Below, piece after piece: positions 22,726-30,961 of a stretch of 39,643 nt of DNA. The stretch spans positions 1 through 39,643 of the forward strand of contig CAMDHM010000027.1 of the NCBI GenBank assembly GCA_945898195.1, in the 5' to 3' direction. The notes under the pieces are model-generated. The model ran no database searches and was not told the origin of the DNA. It worked only from the letters and a program-made list of their open reading frames with translations. The stretch's first letter is position 1; each line of letters opens with the position of its first letter. The DNA is from Pseudobacteriovorax antillogorgiicola (GTDB lineage: Bacteria; Bdellovibrionota_B; Oligoflexia; Oligoflexales; RGVZ01). Made by a program: the position numbers and the translations under genes.

Positions 22726-24308
22726 TCGATCGTGTAATGAATCCCGCGAGACTCCTTGCGGGATATTGCACAACGCACGGTGAGCCAGGCGACGACGGCA
22801 AGATTTCGGACTTCGAGCAATTGCTCGGTCAATTCATAGTTCCAGTAATACTCGTCAAGCTCTGCACGGATGGCTGAAATCCGACTTAGAGCTCGGGACA
22901 AACGTTTTTCGCTGCGCACGATTCCCACGTAATGCCACATCAAGCGTCGGATCTCGTCCCACGTGTGCGACAAAACCACCAATTCATCCGGCGGGACTGC
23001 CGCGCCGCAGTCCCAAGGTGGAATCCGAACCTGAGTCGCGGAGAAGGCATTAGACTCTTCGTCGGATTGATGGGCCAAAGCCACATCTGTTGCGACGCGA
23101 TCGGCATAAACCAGAGCCTCCAAAAGGCTATTGGATGCCAGGCGATTGGCGCCGTGAAGTCCCGAACAGGCAACTTCGCCGAGGGCGTACAGCCCGTCGA
23201 TACTGGTATGCCCAGCATCGTCAACAAGGATTCCACCGCAGCTATAATGCGCCGCAGGAACGACGGGAATCATGTCGCGAGCCATGTCGATCCCAAACTG
23301 CAGGCACGTCTGGTAGATGTTAGGAAAGAGTTTTCGCAAACGTTCTTCACCAAGGTGCCGGATATCCAGAAATACATTCGTCGCACCCGACTTTTTAAGT
23401 TCAGCATCAATCGCTCGCGACACGATGTCTCGGGGAGCCAGCGATCCCAAAGGGTGATAGGCCTCCATGAATTCATGCCCGGCCGCATCCTTCAAGACGC
23501 CACCTTCGCCGCGCACCGCCTCGGAAATTAAAAAGGTCTTGGCCTTTGGATGATAGAGGCAGGTTGGATGGAATTGCATGAACTCTAAATTCGCCACGCG
23601 GCATCCTGCGCGCCACCCCATAGCAAGGCCATCGCCCGTCGCACTGTCCGGGTTGGACGTATAAAGATAAACCCTGCCGTGACCACCCGTACAAAGGTAA
23701 GTTCGTCCCGCGCGAGCCTGGTAAACAATGCGGCTTTGCCGATCCATGACATAAGCCCCATAACAACGCGGGGGCCCAAAAGAAGCGGGCCCCGACGAAC
23801 CAAACTTATCGCTAGTCAAAAGGTCCACAGCTTTTTGGTTTTCGATAATACGGATCGAGGGCTGTTCGCGACAAGCTCGGATCAGGGCGATCAAGACTTC
23901 CTTGCCCGTGAGATCGTCGGCGTGAATCACGCGTCGGTGAGAGTGTCCGCCCTCGCGGGTCAGATGGTAGGAAGAATCATTACCCGCTTCAGTGCGGGTG
24001 AACTTAACCCCGATGTCAATCAACTCACGGATCAGGCGTGGTCCATTCTCAACCACCATTCGGACAATTCCAGGGTGGCACAATCCTGCACCGGCCACCG
24101 TCGTGTCATGAACATGATTTTCAAAGGAATCGGACCCATCAAGAACCGTGGCGATTCCGCCCTGAGCCATCCAGGTGTTGTTGTCTTCGAGGCTCCCCTT
24201 GGCAATAACCAGCACCCGACCGTGGCGGGCAAGCTTCAAGGCCAGCATGAGACCGGCGATGCCGGTTCCAATCACCAAATGATCCGTCTTGATGTCGGAG
24301 CCATTCAT
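22665..24308 (-). CDS. nadB: L-aspartate oxidase
   Basis: 547 residues in the NadB/succinate dehydrogenase flavoprotein fold. N-terminal FAD site LVIGTGIAGLMLALKLA; NNTWMAQGGIA; TREGGHSHRRVIHADDLTG; the FAD/catalytic region EFMQFHPTCLY and SEAVRGEGG; APRDIVSRAI; PAAHYSCGGILVD; and GEVACSGLHGANRLASNSLLEALVYA. It oxidises L-aspartate to iminoaspartate, the first step of quinolinate and NAD synthesis. No nadA or nadC is nearby. The ATG at 24308 has GGAG upstream; a longer frame to 24350 is not needed. Divergent from pgsA. Confidence 0.93.
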   Translation of the reverse strand: MNGSDIKTDHLVIGTGIAGLMLALKLARHGRVLVIAKGSLEDNNTWMAQGGIATVLDGSDSFENHVHDTTVAGAGLCHPGIVRMVVENGPRLIRELIDIGVKFTRTEAGNDSSYHLTREGGHSHRRVIHADDLTGKEVLIALIRACREQPSIRIIENQKAVDLLTSDKFGSSGPASFGPPRCYGAYVMDRQSRIVYQARAGRTYLCTGGHGRVYLYTSNPDSATGDGLAMGWRAGCRVANLEFMQFHPTCLYHPKAKTFLISEAVRGEGGVLKDAAGHEFMEAYHPLGSLAPRDIVSRAIDAELKKSGATNVFLDIRHLGEERLRKLFPNIYQTCLQFGIDMARDMIPVVPAAHYSCGGILVDDAGHTSIDGLYALGEVACSGLHGANRLASNSLLEALVYADRVATDVALAHQSDEESNAFSATQVRIPPWDCGAAVPPDELVVLSHTWDEIRRLMWHYVGIVRSEKRLSRALSRISAIRAELDEYYWNYELTEQLLEVRNLAVVAWLTVRCAISRKESRGIHYTIDHPRLDERFTGRDTIVASGS

Positions 24309-24380
24309 AGGACCGCTCCAGGTGCTTGATTGACGACAACGTGCGTCCATGTCTTAATGATTCATTCGCAGGCTTTATTC

Positions 24381-24410
24381 AACTGAAAAGCCGTCAAATT
24401 CATTTCAGTT
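24381..24410. promoter_or_regulatory. 8-bp inverted repeat between nadB and pgsA
   Basis: AACTGAAA and TTTCAGTT, perfect, 14 bases apart, directly before a TATACT hexamer at 24411-24416. This is a possible operator in the divergent promoter region. The TATACT is too close to the pgsA ATG (17 bases) to be its only promoter. Confidence 0.35.
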
Positions 24411-24432
24411 TATACTGCGAGAGGGGGAAGCT

Positions 24433-25107
24433 ATGGAGCATTCGGGACCAAAATTCGAAGCACCTACGGGGCCAAGATCCGGACCGCCCCAATCCACCGA
24501 CGTCAGCGGCAGAATCATCGCAACGCAAACTCCTTGGATTTATCAACTTCCGAACCAACTGACCTTGGCGCGCCTCGCCGCGGTGCCTTTCCTCCTGGTG
24601 GCGTATCCGATGGATTATCGGCCACTCAAAATTTTCTGTGCTTTTGTATTTCTGGCAGCAATTCTCACCGATGCCCTCGATGGTTGGTTGGCACGCAGGC
24701 GTCAGACGACGAGCGCACTTGGGGCATTGCTTGATCCCATTGCAGACAAGGCACTAATCGCTGCCGCGCTCGTGCTGCTGGCAAATGAAGAATCCCTTTG
24801 GACATGGATTATTGGTTTGCTTCTGGTGCGAGACATCACCATTTCTGGAATTCGGATGATGGCCCTCGAACAAGGCTTCTCCATCGAGGTCAGCGTATTC
24901 GGAAAAATAAAAACCATCGCTCAGGGCGTGATGATTTTTTGCCTGATGATCAACGAGCCAATGTGGGGATGGCCGTTCCGAGAAGTCGGATGGTTGGCCG
25001 CATGGCTGTCCCTCGCACTGTCCCTTTATTCGGCATGGAAATACTGTGAAGAGTATTTGGCACAAGCGCGACAACGAGGACTACTTGGAAAGATGTTCGG
25101 TAGTTAG
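24433..25107 (+). CDS. pgsA: CDP-diacylglycerol-glycerol-3-phosphate phosphatidyltransferase
   Basis: 224 residues. The CDP-alcohol phosphotransferase signature D-x2-DG-x2-AR-x8-G-x3-D-x3-D is complete at about 76-98 (DALDGWLARRRQTTSALGALLDPIADK). LPNQLTLARLAAVPFLL is the usual entry to the first membrane helix, and LLLVRDITISGIRMMALEQG matches PgsA rather than phosphatidylserine synthase. It makes phosphatidylglycerophosphate for phosphatidylglycerol. An N-terminal extension of about 33 polar residues is unusual. GAGGGGGAA before the ATG. Confidence 0.88.
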   Translation: MEHSGPKFEAPTGPRSGPPQSTDVSGRIIATQTPWIYQLPNQLTLARLAAVPFLLVAYPMDYRPLKIFCAFVFLAAILTDALDGWLARRRQTTSALGALLDPIADKALIAAALVLLANEESLWTWIIGLLLVRDITISGIRMMALEQGFSIEVSVFGKIKTIAQGVMIFCLMINEPMWGWPFREVGWLAAWLSLALSLYSAWKYCEEYLAQARQRGLLGKMFGS

Positions 25108-26068
25108 TCGGCAAAAAAAACGCCTACCCAAACCTTCGTATCCCAAATTTCATCAATTATTTCGCAACTATGCCGATCAGAACCCGTGTTTCAAGACAAA
25201 CGCGGGAGCTCGTTTCGATTTGAACGATTCGCCTAAAATTATTTTGCGCCATCGCCTGTCCGACTGCGTTATCGTAGCCGAAGAAGGCACCGATTTGCGC
25301 ACCGACCTTTTCACCGAACGCCTTGGTTTTCCAGCTGTTCGACACGAGTCCATTGCACAACTTACGCCCCTTGAACCAAAGCTTAAATCGGAGGCAGAAA
25401 TTCATCTGATTGCCGCGAGCGGCGATATCCCCATGGTGGACCTCCTTGCAGTGGCCCATCCGCGCAAAAACGCGACGACGGGAAGCAACATTCAATATAA
25501 CGATGCCCTTTGCATCCTCAAATGGAACGCCCTGTCACGACCGTCCAAAACGACTGCAATCGACGTTGATAATCTATTATCTTTGGTGTTTTCAGGAGCC
25601 AGATGCGCCCCAGAAGGACTTCTCGGCTGGGGTTTCACAAAGGTGGTCGATGCTTTGGACGGCAGCCGTGACCCCGTCCGGATGCTAACCCACCTGACCC
25701 GCGCCCTGCGTCATCTCCACATAGAAACGAACAGACTGGAGCTTGCAAAGGCCGCCATCGCCAATCTGGCTCAAGGGGCTAGCGCAAACAAAATCACGGT
25801 CGCAACCGATGGTGACGGATTTTTAGTCGAGCTGGAATTCGAGGCCCTGACTTCCCCCCATGAAACGGCCACAAAGCTCGCCGGTTGGCTGGATCGCACG
25901 GCGAATCCAAATGGTGAACCTTGCCTGGGTTGGGTTCAAAACCAAAGGGAAGGCACCTTAACCGCGGGAATCATCCTGGGCGCAAGCCAGATTCCGGTTG
26001 GTCTTATCCTTGACGAGACCGATCCAATCGTTGAGCCCAAGGCACAAACAAGCTACAACGTTGCCTGA
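25046..26068 (+). CDS. Uncharacterised protein between pgsA and a PfkB kinase
   Basis: Up to 340 residues and not recognised. It is soluble, without signal or membrane segment. Notable parts: HRLSDCVIVAEEGTDLRTDLFTERLG, a middle of helices with FSGARCAPEGLLGWGFTKVVDALDGS, and a C-terminal alternating region ending QTSYNVA. The frame opens at a GTG inside pgsA (62-base overlap), and no start before 25220 has a good ribosome binding site; a TTG at 25220 follows GGGAG and would give a 282-residue protein. Starts are thus uncertain. It precedes the kinase gene by 22 bases on the same strand, suggesting an operon. Confidence 0.55.
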   Translation: MKSIWHKRDNEDYLERCSVVSRQKKRLPKPSYPKFHQLFRNYADQNPCFKTNAGARFDLNDSPKIILRHRLSDCVIVAEEGTDLRTDLFTERLGFPAVRHESIAQLTPLEPKLKSEAEIHLIAASGDIPMVDLLAVAHPRKNATTGSNIQYNDALCILKWNALSRPSKTTAIDVDNLLSLVFSGARCAPEGLLGWGFTKVVDALDGSRDPVRMLTHLTRALRHLHIETNRLELAKAAIANLAQGASANKITVATDGDGFLVELEFEALTSPHETATKLAGWLDRTANPNGEPCLGWVQNQREGTLTAGIILGASQIPVGLILDETDPIVEPKAQTSYNVA

Positions 26069-26090
26069 AATCAATTTCAGGAGGCCTACG

Positions 26091-27083
26091 TTGAAAAAAA
26101 TCGACGTCATCAGTGTTTGTAATGCCCTTGTCGACATCCTCATTCAGGCCAGTGACGACGACCTGACCAAATTGAGCTTAACTAAAGGCGTGATGCACCT
26201 CGTGGATCACGAACGCCAGCGCGCGGTCCTCGGGCATTTTGGATCAGCTCCACGAACCCTTGAACTCGGTGGTTCTTCACTGAATGCGATCCGGGCCTTG
26301 GCTTCCCTCGGCAAGAAAGCGGTCTTTGCCGGCATGGTCAGCAAAGATGAATTTGGAGAACGCATCCATGAACGCCTTCACCAACTGGGCATTGACGGCT
26401 ACCTGACCTTTGGTGACGAAGATGCTACGGGATCTTGCGTGATCCTGATCACTCCAGATGGCGAACGCACGATGAACACCCATTTGGGTTCGAGCCGCCT
26501 CTACGACAAAGCCGCCGTGCCACTCGACAAAATAAAAGAATCCCGTATATTTCACTTTTCCGGCTATCAATGGGACACCGACGGACAAAAAGAAGCCATG
26601 ATGCAGGCGATCAAGCTGGCTTCTGAAAGCGATACTTTGGTGTCGTTTGACGTTGCCGATCCCTTCGTTGTGCAACGCCATCGCGACTCTTTTGTGTCCA
26701 TCATTCACGAATATGCGGACATTGTTTTCACCAACAAAGAAGAGGCCCGGATGCTTTATGAAGGCTCTCCGGAAAAGGCGGCTGCCGAGATCGCAGCAAC
26801 GGGCGCCATTGCGGTGGTCAAGCTAGGCGCCGAAGGTGCTCTCGTGCAAAAGGGATCTACCAAGCATTTAATCGCCCCGGTGAAAACCAAGGTGATTGAT
26901 ACGACAGCAGCCGGCGACATGTTTGCCGCCGGCTTCCTGTATGGTTTCTTGTCGGATCGTGATCTAGACACCTGTGGTCGTATGGCGGCCACTTTGGCCA
27001 GCGATGTGATCAGCAGGATCGGAGCGACGGTATCCCGGGAAGCCCTGGACACCATCGCCGCTTGGCAAACTAGTTCCCGGTAG
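26091..27083 (+). CDS. PfkB-family carbohydrate/nucleoside kinase (adenosine-kinase-like)
   Basis: 330 residues from a TTG at 26091 with CAGGAGG seven bases upstream. Typical PfkB elements: DVISVCNALVDILIQ start, GGSSLNAIRALASLG, GMVSKDEFGE, TGSCVILITPDGERTMNT (sugar site), FTNKEEARML, KLGAEGALV and the C-terminal signature DTTAAGDMFAAGFLYG with the catalytic Asp. The signature has Ala where Gly is usual (DTxGAGD). The T-rich mid-section and NTHLG-type loop favour adenosine kinase or inosine/ribokinase-like members; substrate unassigned. Its last 14 bases overlap the convergent lipoprotein gene. Confidence 0.85.
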   Translation: MKKIDVISVCNALVDILIQASDDDLTKLSLTKGVMHLVDHERQRAVLGHFGSAPRTLELGGSSLNAIRALASLGKKAVFAGMVSKDEFGERIHERLHQLGIDGYLTFGDEDATGSCVILITPDGERTMNTHLGSSRLYDKAAVPLDKIKESRIFHFSGYQWDTDGQKEAMMQAIKLASESDTLVSFDVADPFVVQRHRDSFVSIIHEYADIVFTNKEEARMLYEGSPEKAAAEIAATGAIAVVKLGAEGALVQKGSTKHLIAPVKTKVIDTTAAGDMFAAGFLYGFLSDRDLDTCGRMAATLASDVISRIGATVSREALDTIAAWQTSSR

Positions 27084-28119
27084 TCCGGCAGACGTCGTTC
27101 AAGATCTCCACGAGCGGACGACCGAAGTTTGGCCCCTGCACGGTCACGGTTGAACCAAGGTTCACCCATGTGGTGTTTTGCAGGCATCCGTTGGCGACAT
27201 GCATCTGAACGTCGAGCTTCGACCCAGCATGGAACACCATGTCTAGGACGGGCTGCGTCCGCGACCGGAAGATCGGGATTTGACGCCTGGTGCCGTCGCT
27301 GTCGACCACAGCGATTGAAATGTCGTGATCGCAACCGCTGCGATTCGTAACATTGATGCGCACGGTCTGATCGTCTAGGGATACGACGGAGTGATTGTCG
27401 TGCGCAAACTTGCCGGAAAAACAAAATACGGCATCATTATAGTCAAGATCTCCGCCCGATGGGATGTCCTCGAAATTTACCCCAAGGCGAACGACTGGCA
27501 CTCCGGGCGCGACCTGCACGGGAATCACATTCGTGGTGTTGTCCACAGTCACGGTGACTTGCGTCTGACCGGGGCTGACTGCAACAATCACAATCTGGCC
27601 AGGCTGAGGGCCTGAAGTGACGGTCGCAACCCCGGGATTCTGGCTGGCGACCGTGATCTCAGACGGGTCCACTGGCCCGGCACCGACGCCGGTTCCAGGA
27701 TCAACTGAGACCGCCACAGGATGCGTCTGACCAGCGGTCAATACCACCGGTGCCGTGCTCACAATGAGAACCGGGGTCGGAACCACGACTGGGTCGGGAA
27801 TAACGACTGGGTCCGGCACAACGACCGGAGAAGGCGTTGGAGAAATCACCGCGATTGGGGGCGGAACCGGCGGCTCCACAGCCGGCTCCACAACCGGTTC
27901 CCCCGCTGCGTCCACAGCTCGATCCACCGCCGCGTCTGCCGAAACTGATGCTGTTGCATCCCCCGACGACGTTATTTGTCCTGCAGCCTGACCAGGGCCA
28001 TTGGGTAGAGGTGGAATGGGTCTGTTCACGAAAACTGGTTGGTCTCCGCAAGAAGCCAACGACAAAACGAATACCCATGAACCAAGCCGAAGGGTGCGGC
28101 CGCAAATACGCATTTTCAT
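27070..28119 (-). CDS. Lipoprotein with Pro-rich linker, Ig-like and DUF4114-like domains
   Basis: 349 residues. Lipobox LASC near residue 24. Residues 45-75 are Ala/Glu-rich, and 80-120 a Pro/Val linker with VVVPDPVV-type repeats. An Ig-like (BIG2-type) domain follows with VTVDNTTNVIPVQVAPG at its end. The C-terminal part has the DUF4114-like signature NFEDIPSGGDLDYNDAVFCF, where acidic residues likely bind calcium. Surface or matrix protein by inference. AGAGGAG precedes the ATG; that site can pair with CTCCTCT upstream (see regulatory entry). Confidence 0.8.
   Translation of the reverse strand: MKMRICGRTLRLGSWVFVLSLASCGDQPVFVNRPIPPLPNGPGQAAGQITSSGDATASVSADAAVDRAVDAAGEPVVEPAVEPPVPPPIAVISPTPSPVVVPDPVVIPDPVVVPTPVLIVSTAPVVLTAGQTHPVAVSVDPGTGVGAGPVDPSEITVASQNPGVATVTSGPQPGQIVIVAVSPGQTQVTVTVDNTTNVIPVQVAPGVPVVRLGVNFEDIPSGGDLDYNDAVFCFSGKFAHDNHSVVSLDDQTVRINVTNRSGCDHDISIAVVDSDGTRRQIPIFRSRTQPVLDMVFHAGSKLDVQMHVANGCLQNTTWVNLGSTVTVQGPNFGRPLVEILNDVCRTTGN
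27781..27828. repeat. 18-bp tandem repeat encoding VVxPDP
   Basis: Two and a half imperfect 18-base units (around 27781, 27799 and 27817), each coding on the minus strand for a Pro-Asp-Pro-Val-Val-like unit of the lipoprotein linker. Such repeats may vary in number between strains. Confidence 0.6.
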
Positions 28120-28126
28120 AATCCGT

Positions 28127-28171
28127 CTCCTCTAAAAACGCCTAGCCACAGTCGTGACCGGCGCAGAGGAG
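28127..28171 (-). promoter_or_regulatory. Stem pairing the ribosome binding site of the DUF4114-like lipoprotein
   Basis: CTCCTCT on the minus-strand leader (complement of 28165-28171) is exactly complementary to AGAGGAG, the ribosome binding site at 28127-28133. The 31-base loop between them is moderately GC-rich. This could hold initiation closed, but 7-bp complementarity over this distance can occur by chance. Confidence 0.35.
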
Positions 28172-28305
28172 TTATCGGATGCGGCAGTGATTCTTTAGCG
28201 TTTAACAAACGAATAACGAAAAAAGCATTTAATTCAATCTGTTACACGGATGATCACGTCGGCTAAAAATTTACCATTTCCGGCACGCCTTCGGCCGGAC
28301 TGATT

Positions 28306-28611
28306 TCACCAGGGGGTTGGTTGCCTTGGAGGCTGCCTGAATTCACGGCGTTTTGCGTCTTCTTGATAAAAATCGGCCCCGTTCAGAAGATCGTAGTAAA
28401 AAGCTTCGGCATCCTTGCGACTGCGGAATTCGACAAATGACTCACGAACCTCTTTCAGCGCAGGAATGGTGTAGGTAACGTTGACGCGGTAAATACCGTT
28501 GGGGCGGGCTTCAAAAAAAACCTTGCTGGCGACAAAAGCCAAGGCTGGATCAGACATAAAAAATAGTCCGAGCCAAAGGGTTAGGATTGCAAGATGACGA
28601 TACAGGTTCAT
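28306..28611 (-). CDS. Small secreted hypothetical protein
   Basis: 101 residues with a signal peptide ending ALA-F at about 25. The mature 75 residues begin with VASKVFFEARPNGIYRVNVTYTIPALKEVRESFVEF, a beta-rich segment, and end with a Pro/Arg/Gln-rich tail (REFRQPPRQPTPW). Family unknown. It is divergent from lepB, with 114 bases between. Confidence 0.6.
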   Translation of the reverse strand: MNLYRHLAILTLWLGLFFMSDPALAFVASKVFFEARPNGIYRVNVTYTIPALKEVRESFVEFRSRKDAEAFYYDLLNGADFYQEDAKRREFRQPPRQPTPW

Positions 28612-28725
28612 CTGACCGCAATCGGCCTGTTCCAGAGAACTCTTTAGGGATAACGTGGACCGACTTGGCGAAATGCATTACCTTCCGCGTATTGAGCAAC
28701 AGAAAAGCTTTAAAAAGAGGCGACC

Positions 28726-29478
28726 ATGGCCGACGAGACAACCAACAGCAAAACCATAAAAGACAGCCACAGCACTTGGTCTTTCGAGAACTTACGTTCC
28801 TTGGCCGTGCTTTTTCTGGCAGTCTTCGCGATCCGTTGGTCGATTGCATCGCCCTACCATGTCCCGACCGCCTCCATGGAACCCACCATCAAGGTTGGGG
28901 ACCGCCTTTTAGCCAACAAGCTGGCCTACAACTTTAAGTTTCCTTTTACCGACTGGGTGGTTGCCAGCTGGGGAACAGCAGGTCGAGGCGACATCATCGT
29001 CTTTAAATTCCCCAACGATCCAGATATCGACTACGTAAAGCGGGTCGTGGCCGTTGGGGGCGACGAAGTGGCCGTTGTGGACAACATCTTGTACGTCAAC
29101 GGACAAGCGCAAGCACTGAGCGACCACAATAGCGACCGCACCATTCTAAGCGACATCGAAGACGACAAGGACATCAAACTTCTTTTCCGCGAAAACCTCA
29201 CGGGCATTGACCATTGGGTCATTCAGAATAAGCCCACGGCCTTTCGCCCCAGCATGACCTATCCGTCTGGAGGGATTGCGCACCGGGTCCCCGAAGGCTT
29301 TGTCTTTGTCGTAGGTGACAACCGCGACAGTTCTTCGGATTCTCGGATTTGGGGTGATGTTCCGCTCAACTACATCCGCGGTAAGGCCATGTTTGTGATT
29401 TGGAGTATTTACAGCCCCCGGGACGGCGGATGGTGGAAGCTTCGCTATGATCGCTTTGGACACTCTCTAAAGAGCTGA
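28726..29478 (+). CDS. lepB: Signal peptidase I
   Basis: 250 residues. One N-terminal membrane segment (24-41), then box B with the catalytic Ser (PTASMEPTI, Ser50), box D with the Lys base (DYVKRVVAVGGD, Lys105) and box E GDNRDSSSDSRIWGDVP. It cleaves Sec and Tat signal peptides on the periplasmic face. It has a single membrane segment rather than the two of E. coli LepB. AGAGGCGACC precedes the ATG. Confidence 0.92.
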   Translation: MADETTNSKTIKDSHSTWSFENLRSLAVLFLAVFAIRWSIASPYHVPTASMEPTIKVGDRLLANKLAYNFKFPFTDWVVASWGTAGRGDIIVFKFPNDPDIDYVKRVVAVGGDEVAVVDNILYVNGQAQALSDHNSDRTILSDIEDDKDIKLLFRENLTGIDHWVIQNKPTAFRPSMTYPSGGIAHRVPEGFVFVVGDNRDSSSDSRIWGDVPLNYIRGKAMFVIWSIYSPRDGGWWKLRYDRFGHSLKS

Positions 29479-29542
29479 AGTCGTGTCATAATAGGTGGGA
29501 ATAGTTGAACCTTTTCACCCCTCGCATGAGAATCGGGCCGAC

Positions 29543-29851
29543 ATGACCGCTGTCTCTTCTGATTTTATTTATATGCGCGAATATTGGACCGGTGATTCCC
29601 GTGATGGATGCCTCGTCAATGGCGACGGCTATCACTATTACCGGATGTCCCGTGAAGGCTGCATCTTTGAAGCCTACGAATGCTACGAAACGGAGGACGG
29701 ACGCGAAATCGCGTCGCCCTTACCTGAAATGCAGAATGTTGATTGGGTCAAGGACCTGGGGTTTGATGACATGGAGGCCCTCGACAGGGTTGAGGAGAGC
29801 GACTTCCTACGCATCCGTACCCTTACCGAAGTGCCAAAAACAAAGGCCTAA
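29543..29851 (+). CDS. Hypothetical acidic protein
   Basis: About 102 residues, acidic, soluble; Tyr-rich centre (FIYMREYWTGD, GYHYYRMS) with three cysteines (DGCLV, EGCIF, YECYE). The internal ATG at 29543 is preferred; a GTG at 29495 would add 16 residues and no start has a strong site. It follows lepB by 64 bases, so may be co-transcribed. No family recognised. The last four bases overlap the convergent gene. Confidence 0.55.
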   Translation: MTAVSSDFIYMREYWTGDSRDGCLVNGDGYHYYRMSREGCIFEAYECYETEDGREIASPLPEMQNVDWVKDLGFDDMEALDRVEESDFLRIRTLTEVPKTKA

Positions 29852-30075
29852 ACGGCATCTGCTTCATCGTCCGTATTGAACGAGCGCATCGACTCGCGTT
29901 GACGAAGGACGTGGCCGTACCAGCTCGTCGTTTGTTCTATCAACCAATGAAAAGCCGAATACTGCGCTGTCGGAATCTGTTCCTCGCAGAACTCCTGCAG
30001 GTCCTCCATAGAACCTCCTGGATTTGTCTGGATCCAATCTTTGACCGCGCGCTTAAATGAATTGGCATCGAACAT
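29848..30075 (-). CDS. Small helical hypothetical protein
   Basis: 75 residues with AAGGAG at a good distance before the ATG. Predicted all-helical, Trp-rich (DWIQTNPG, FHWLIEQTTSWYG), with EDLQEFCEEQIP in the middle and an acidic tail. Not recognised. Divergent from the beta-helix gene at 30194; a palindrome lies between them. Confidence 0.6.
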   Translation of the reverse strand: MFDANSFKRAVKDWIQTNPGGSMEDLQEFCEEQIPTAQYSAFHWLIEQTTSWYGHVLRQRESMRSFNTDDEADAV

Positions 30076-30112
30076 GAAGAGGCTCCTTGCTTGCGCCCTT
30101 GATTCCTATAGA

Positions 30113-30131
30113 CCGACCTTTATTAGGTCGG
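30113..30131. promoter_or_regulatory. 7-bp palindrome between divergent genes
   Basis: CCGACCT and AGGTCGG with a 5-base TTATT loop, located between the start of the small helical protein (30075) and GTG 30194. TATAGG lies just to its left on the minus-strand reading. Possible shared operator; no T-run follows it. Confidence 0.4.
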
Positions 30132-30193
30132 CAAAATCTACCCGGGCTTTAGGCAATCCATGCCGTAAGAGATCGCATAGAGGGGACTCATCC

Positions 30194-30859
30194 GTGTCTG
30201 ATATCAAATTATCCCTGAAAAACTTTGTGGATTTGGATGGAGTTTATCAATCCTCCAAATTCGTTGCTCCCGACCTGTTCTCCTATCTCGGCAAAGACCT
30301 CCAAGCATGGTTGGAGGCTCTTCTCACTGAATTCGGTGTCAAAGAAAATCCAGTTATCCTTGGTAAAGTCCATGAAGGCGCTTGGTTGACTGGGCGGGTC
30401 TATGTGGCCAAAGGAGCCGTCGTTGAACCATCGGCCTACATTCAAGGGCCGTGTTTCATCGGCCCAGACGCTGAAGTCCGCCACGGAGCCTACATTCGCG
30501 GCAATGTGTATGTCGGCGCGCGCGCGGTCGTCGGGCACACCAGTGAAGTGAAGGGCAGCGTTTTGATGGACGATGCCAAGGCCGCTCATTTTGCCTATGT
30601 CGGTGATTCTTTTCTAGGACGCCACGTGAATCTCGGCGCCGGCACCAAGCTGGCCAACTTAAAGTTAAAAGGCGACGAAGTTCGCTTCCGCCATCCCCAA
30701 ACTGGCCTGCCAGTGTCATCTGGACTTCGAAAACTTGGCGCGATCATGGGCGATCATTCCCAAACCGGCTGCAACGCCGTTCTGTCGCCAGGCACACTGA
30801 TGATGCCCGGAGCAACCATCATGCCCTGCGCTCATGGGCATGGGCTAATCAAGCCGTAA
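30194..30859 (+). CDS. Left-handed beta-helix (LbH) protein, GlmU C-terminal/UDP-sugar type
   Basis: 221 residues from a GTG at 30194 with AGAGGGG upstream. After a 50-residue helical start come hexapeptide turns: VHEGAWLTGRVYVAKGAVVEPSAYIQGPCFIG, AEVRHGAYIRGNVYVGARAVVGH and SEVKGSVLMDDAKAAHFAYVGDSFLGRHVNLGAGTKLANLK. That VLMDD-AxAAHFAYVGDS-LG block is the one seen in glucosamine-1-phosphate acetyltransferase domains and related sugar nucleotidyltransferases, but there is no nucleotidyl-transferase domain here, so the protein may be a stand-alone acyltransferase or use a separate partner. Substrate not assigned. Confidence 0.75.
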   Translation: MSDIKLSLKNFVDLDGVYQSSKFVAPDLFSYLGKDLQAWLEALLTEFGVKENPVILGKVHEGAWLTGRVYVAKGAVVEPSAYIQGPCFIGPDAEVRHGAYIRGNVYVGARAVVGHTSEVKGSVLMDDAKAAHFAYVGDSFLGRHVNLGAGTKLANLKLKGDEVRFRHPQTGLPVSSGLRKLGAIMGDHSQTGCNAVLSPGTLMMPGATIMPCAHGHGLIKP

Positions 30860-30868
30860 TTAAGGCGT

Positions 30869-30905
30869 AAAAAAAAACGAGGACCGCACATCCTATGCGG
30901 TCCCC
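30869..30905 (-). terminator. Intrinsic terminator of the subtilase gene
   Basis: GGACCGCA/TGCGGTCC stem with 7-base loop, then nine T residues on the minus strand, about 57 bases past the subtilase stop codon. It also lies just past the convergent beta-helix gene and may protect both 3' ends. Confidence 0.85.
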
Positions 30906-30961
30906 GTTCCCGGAGGTGGTCCACATGTCCCTTACGGGACACGAGGCCATGGAATCTGATC

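Noticed and set aside
28550..28849. Minus-strand frame opposite the lepB start
   Set aside because: It runs over the clear signal peptidase start and the divergent small secreted protein without its own site.
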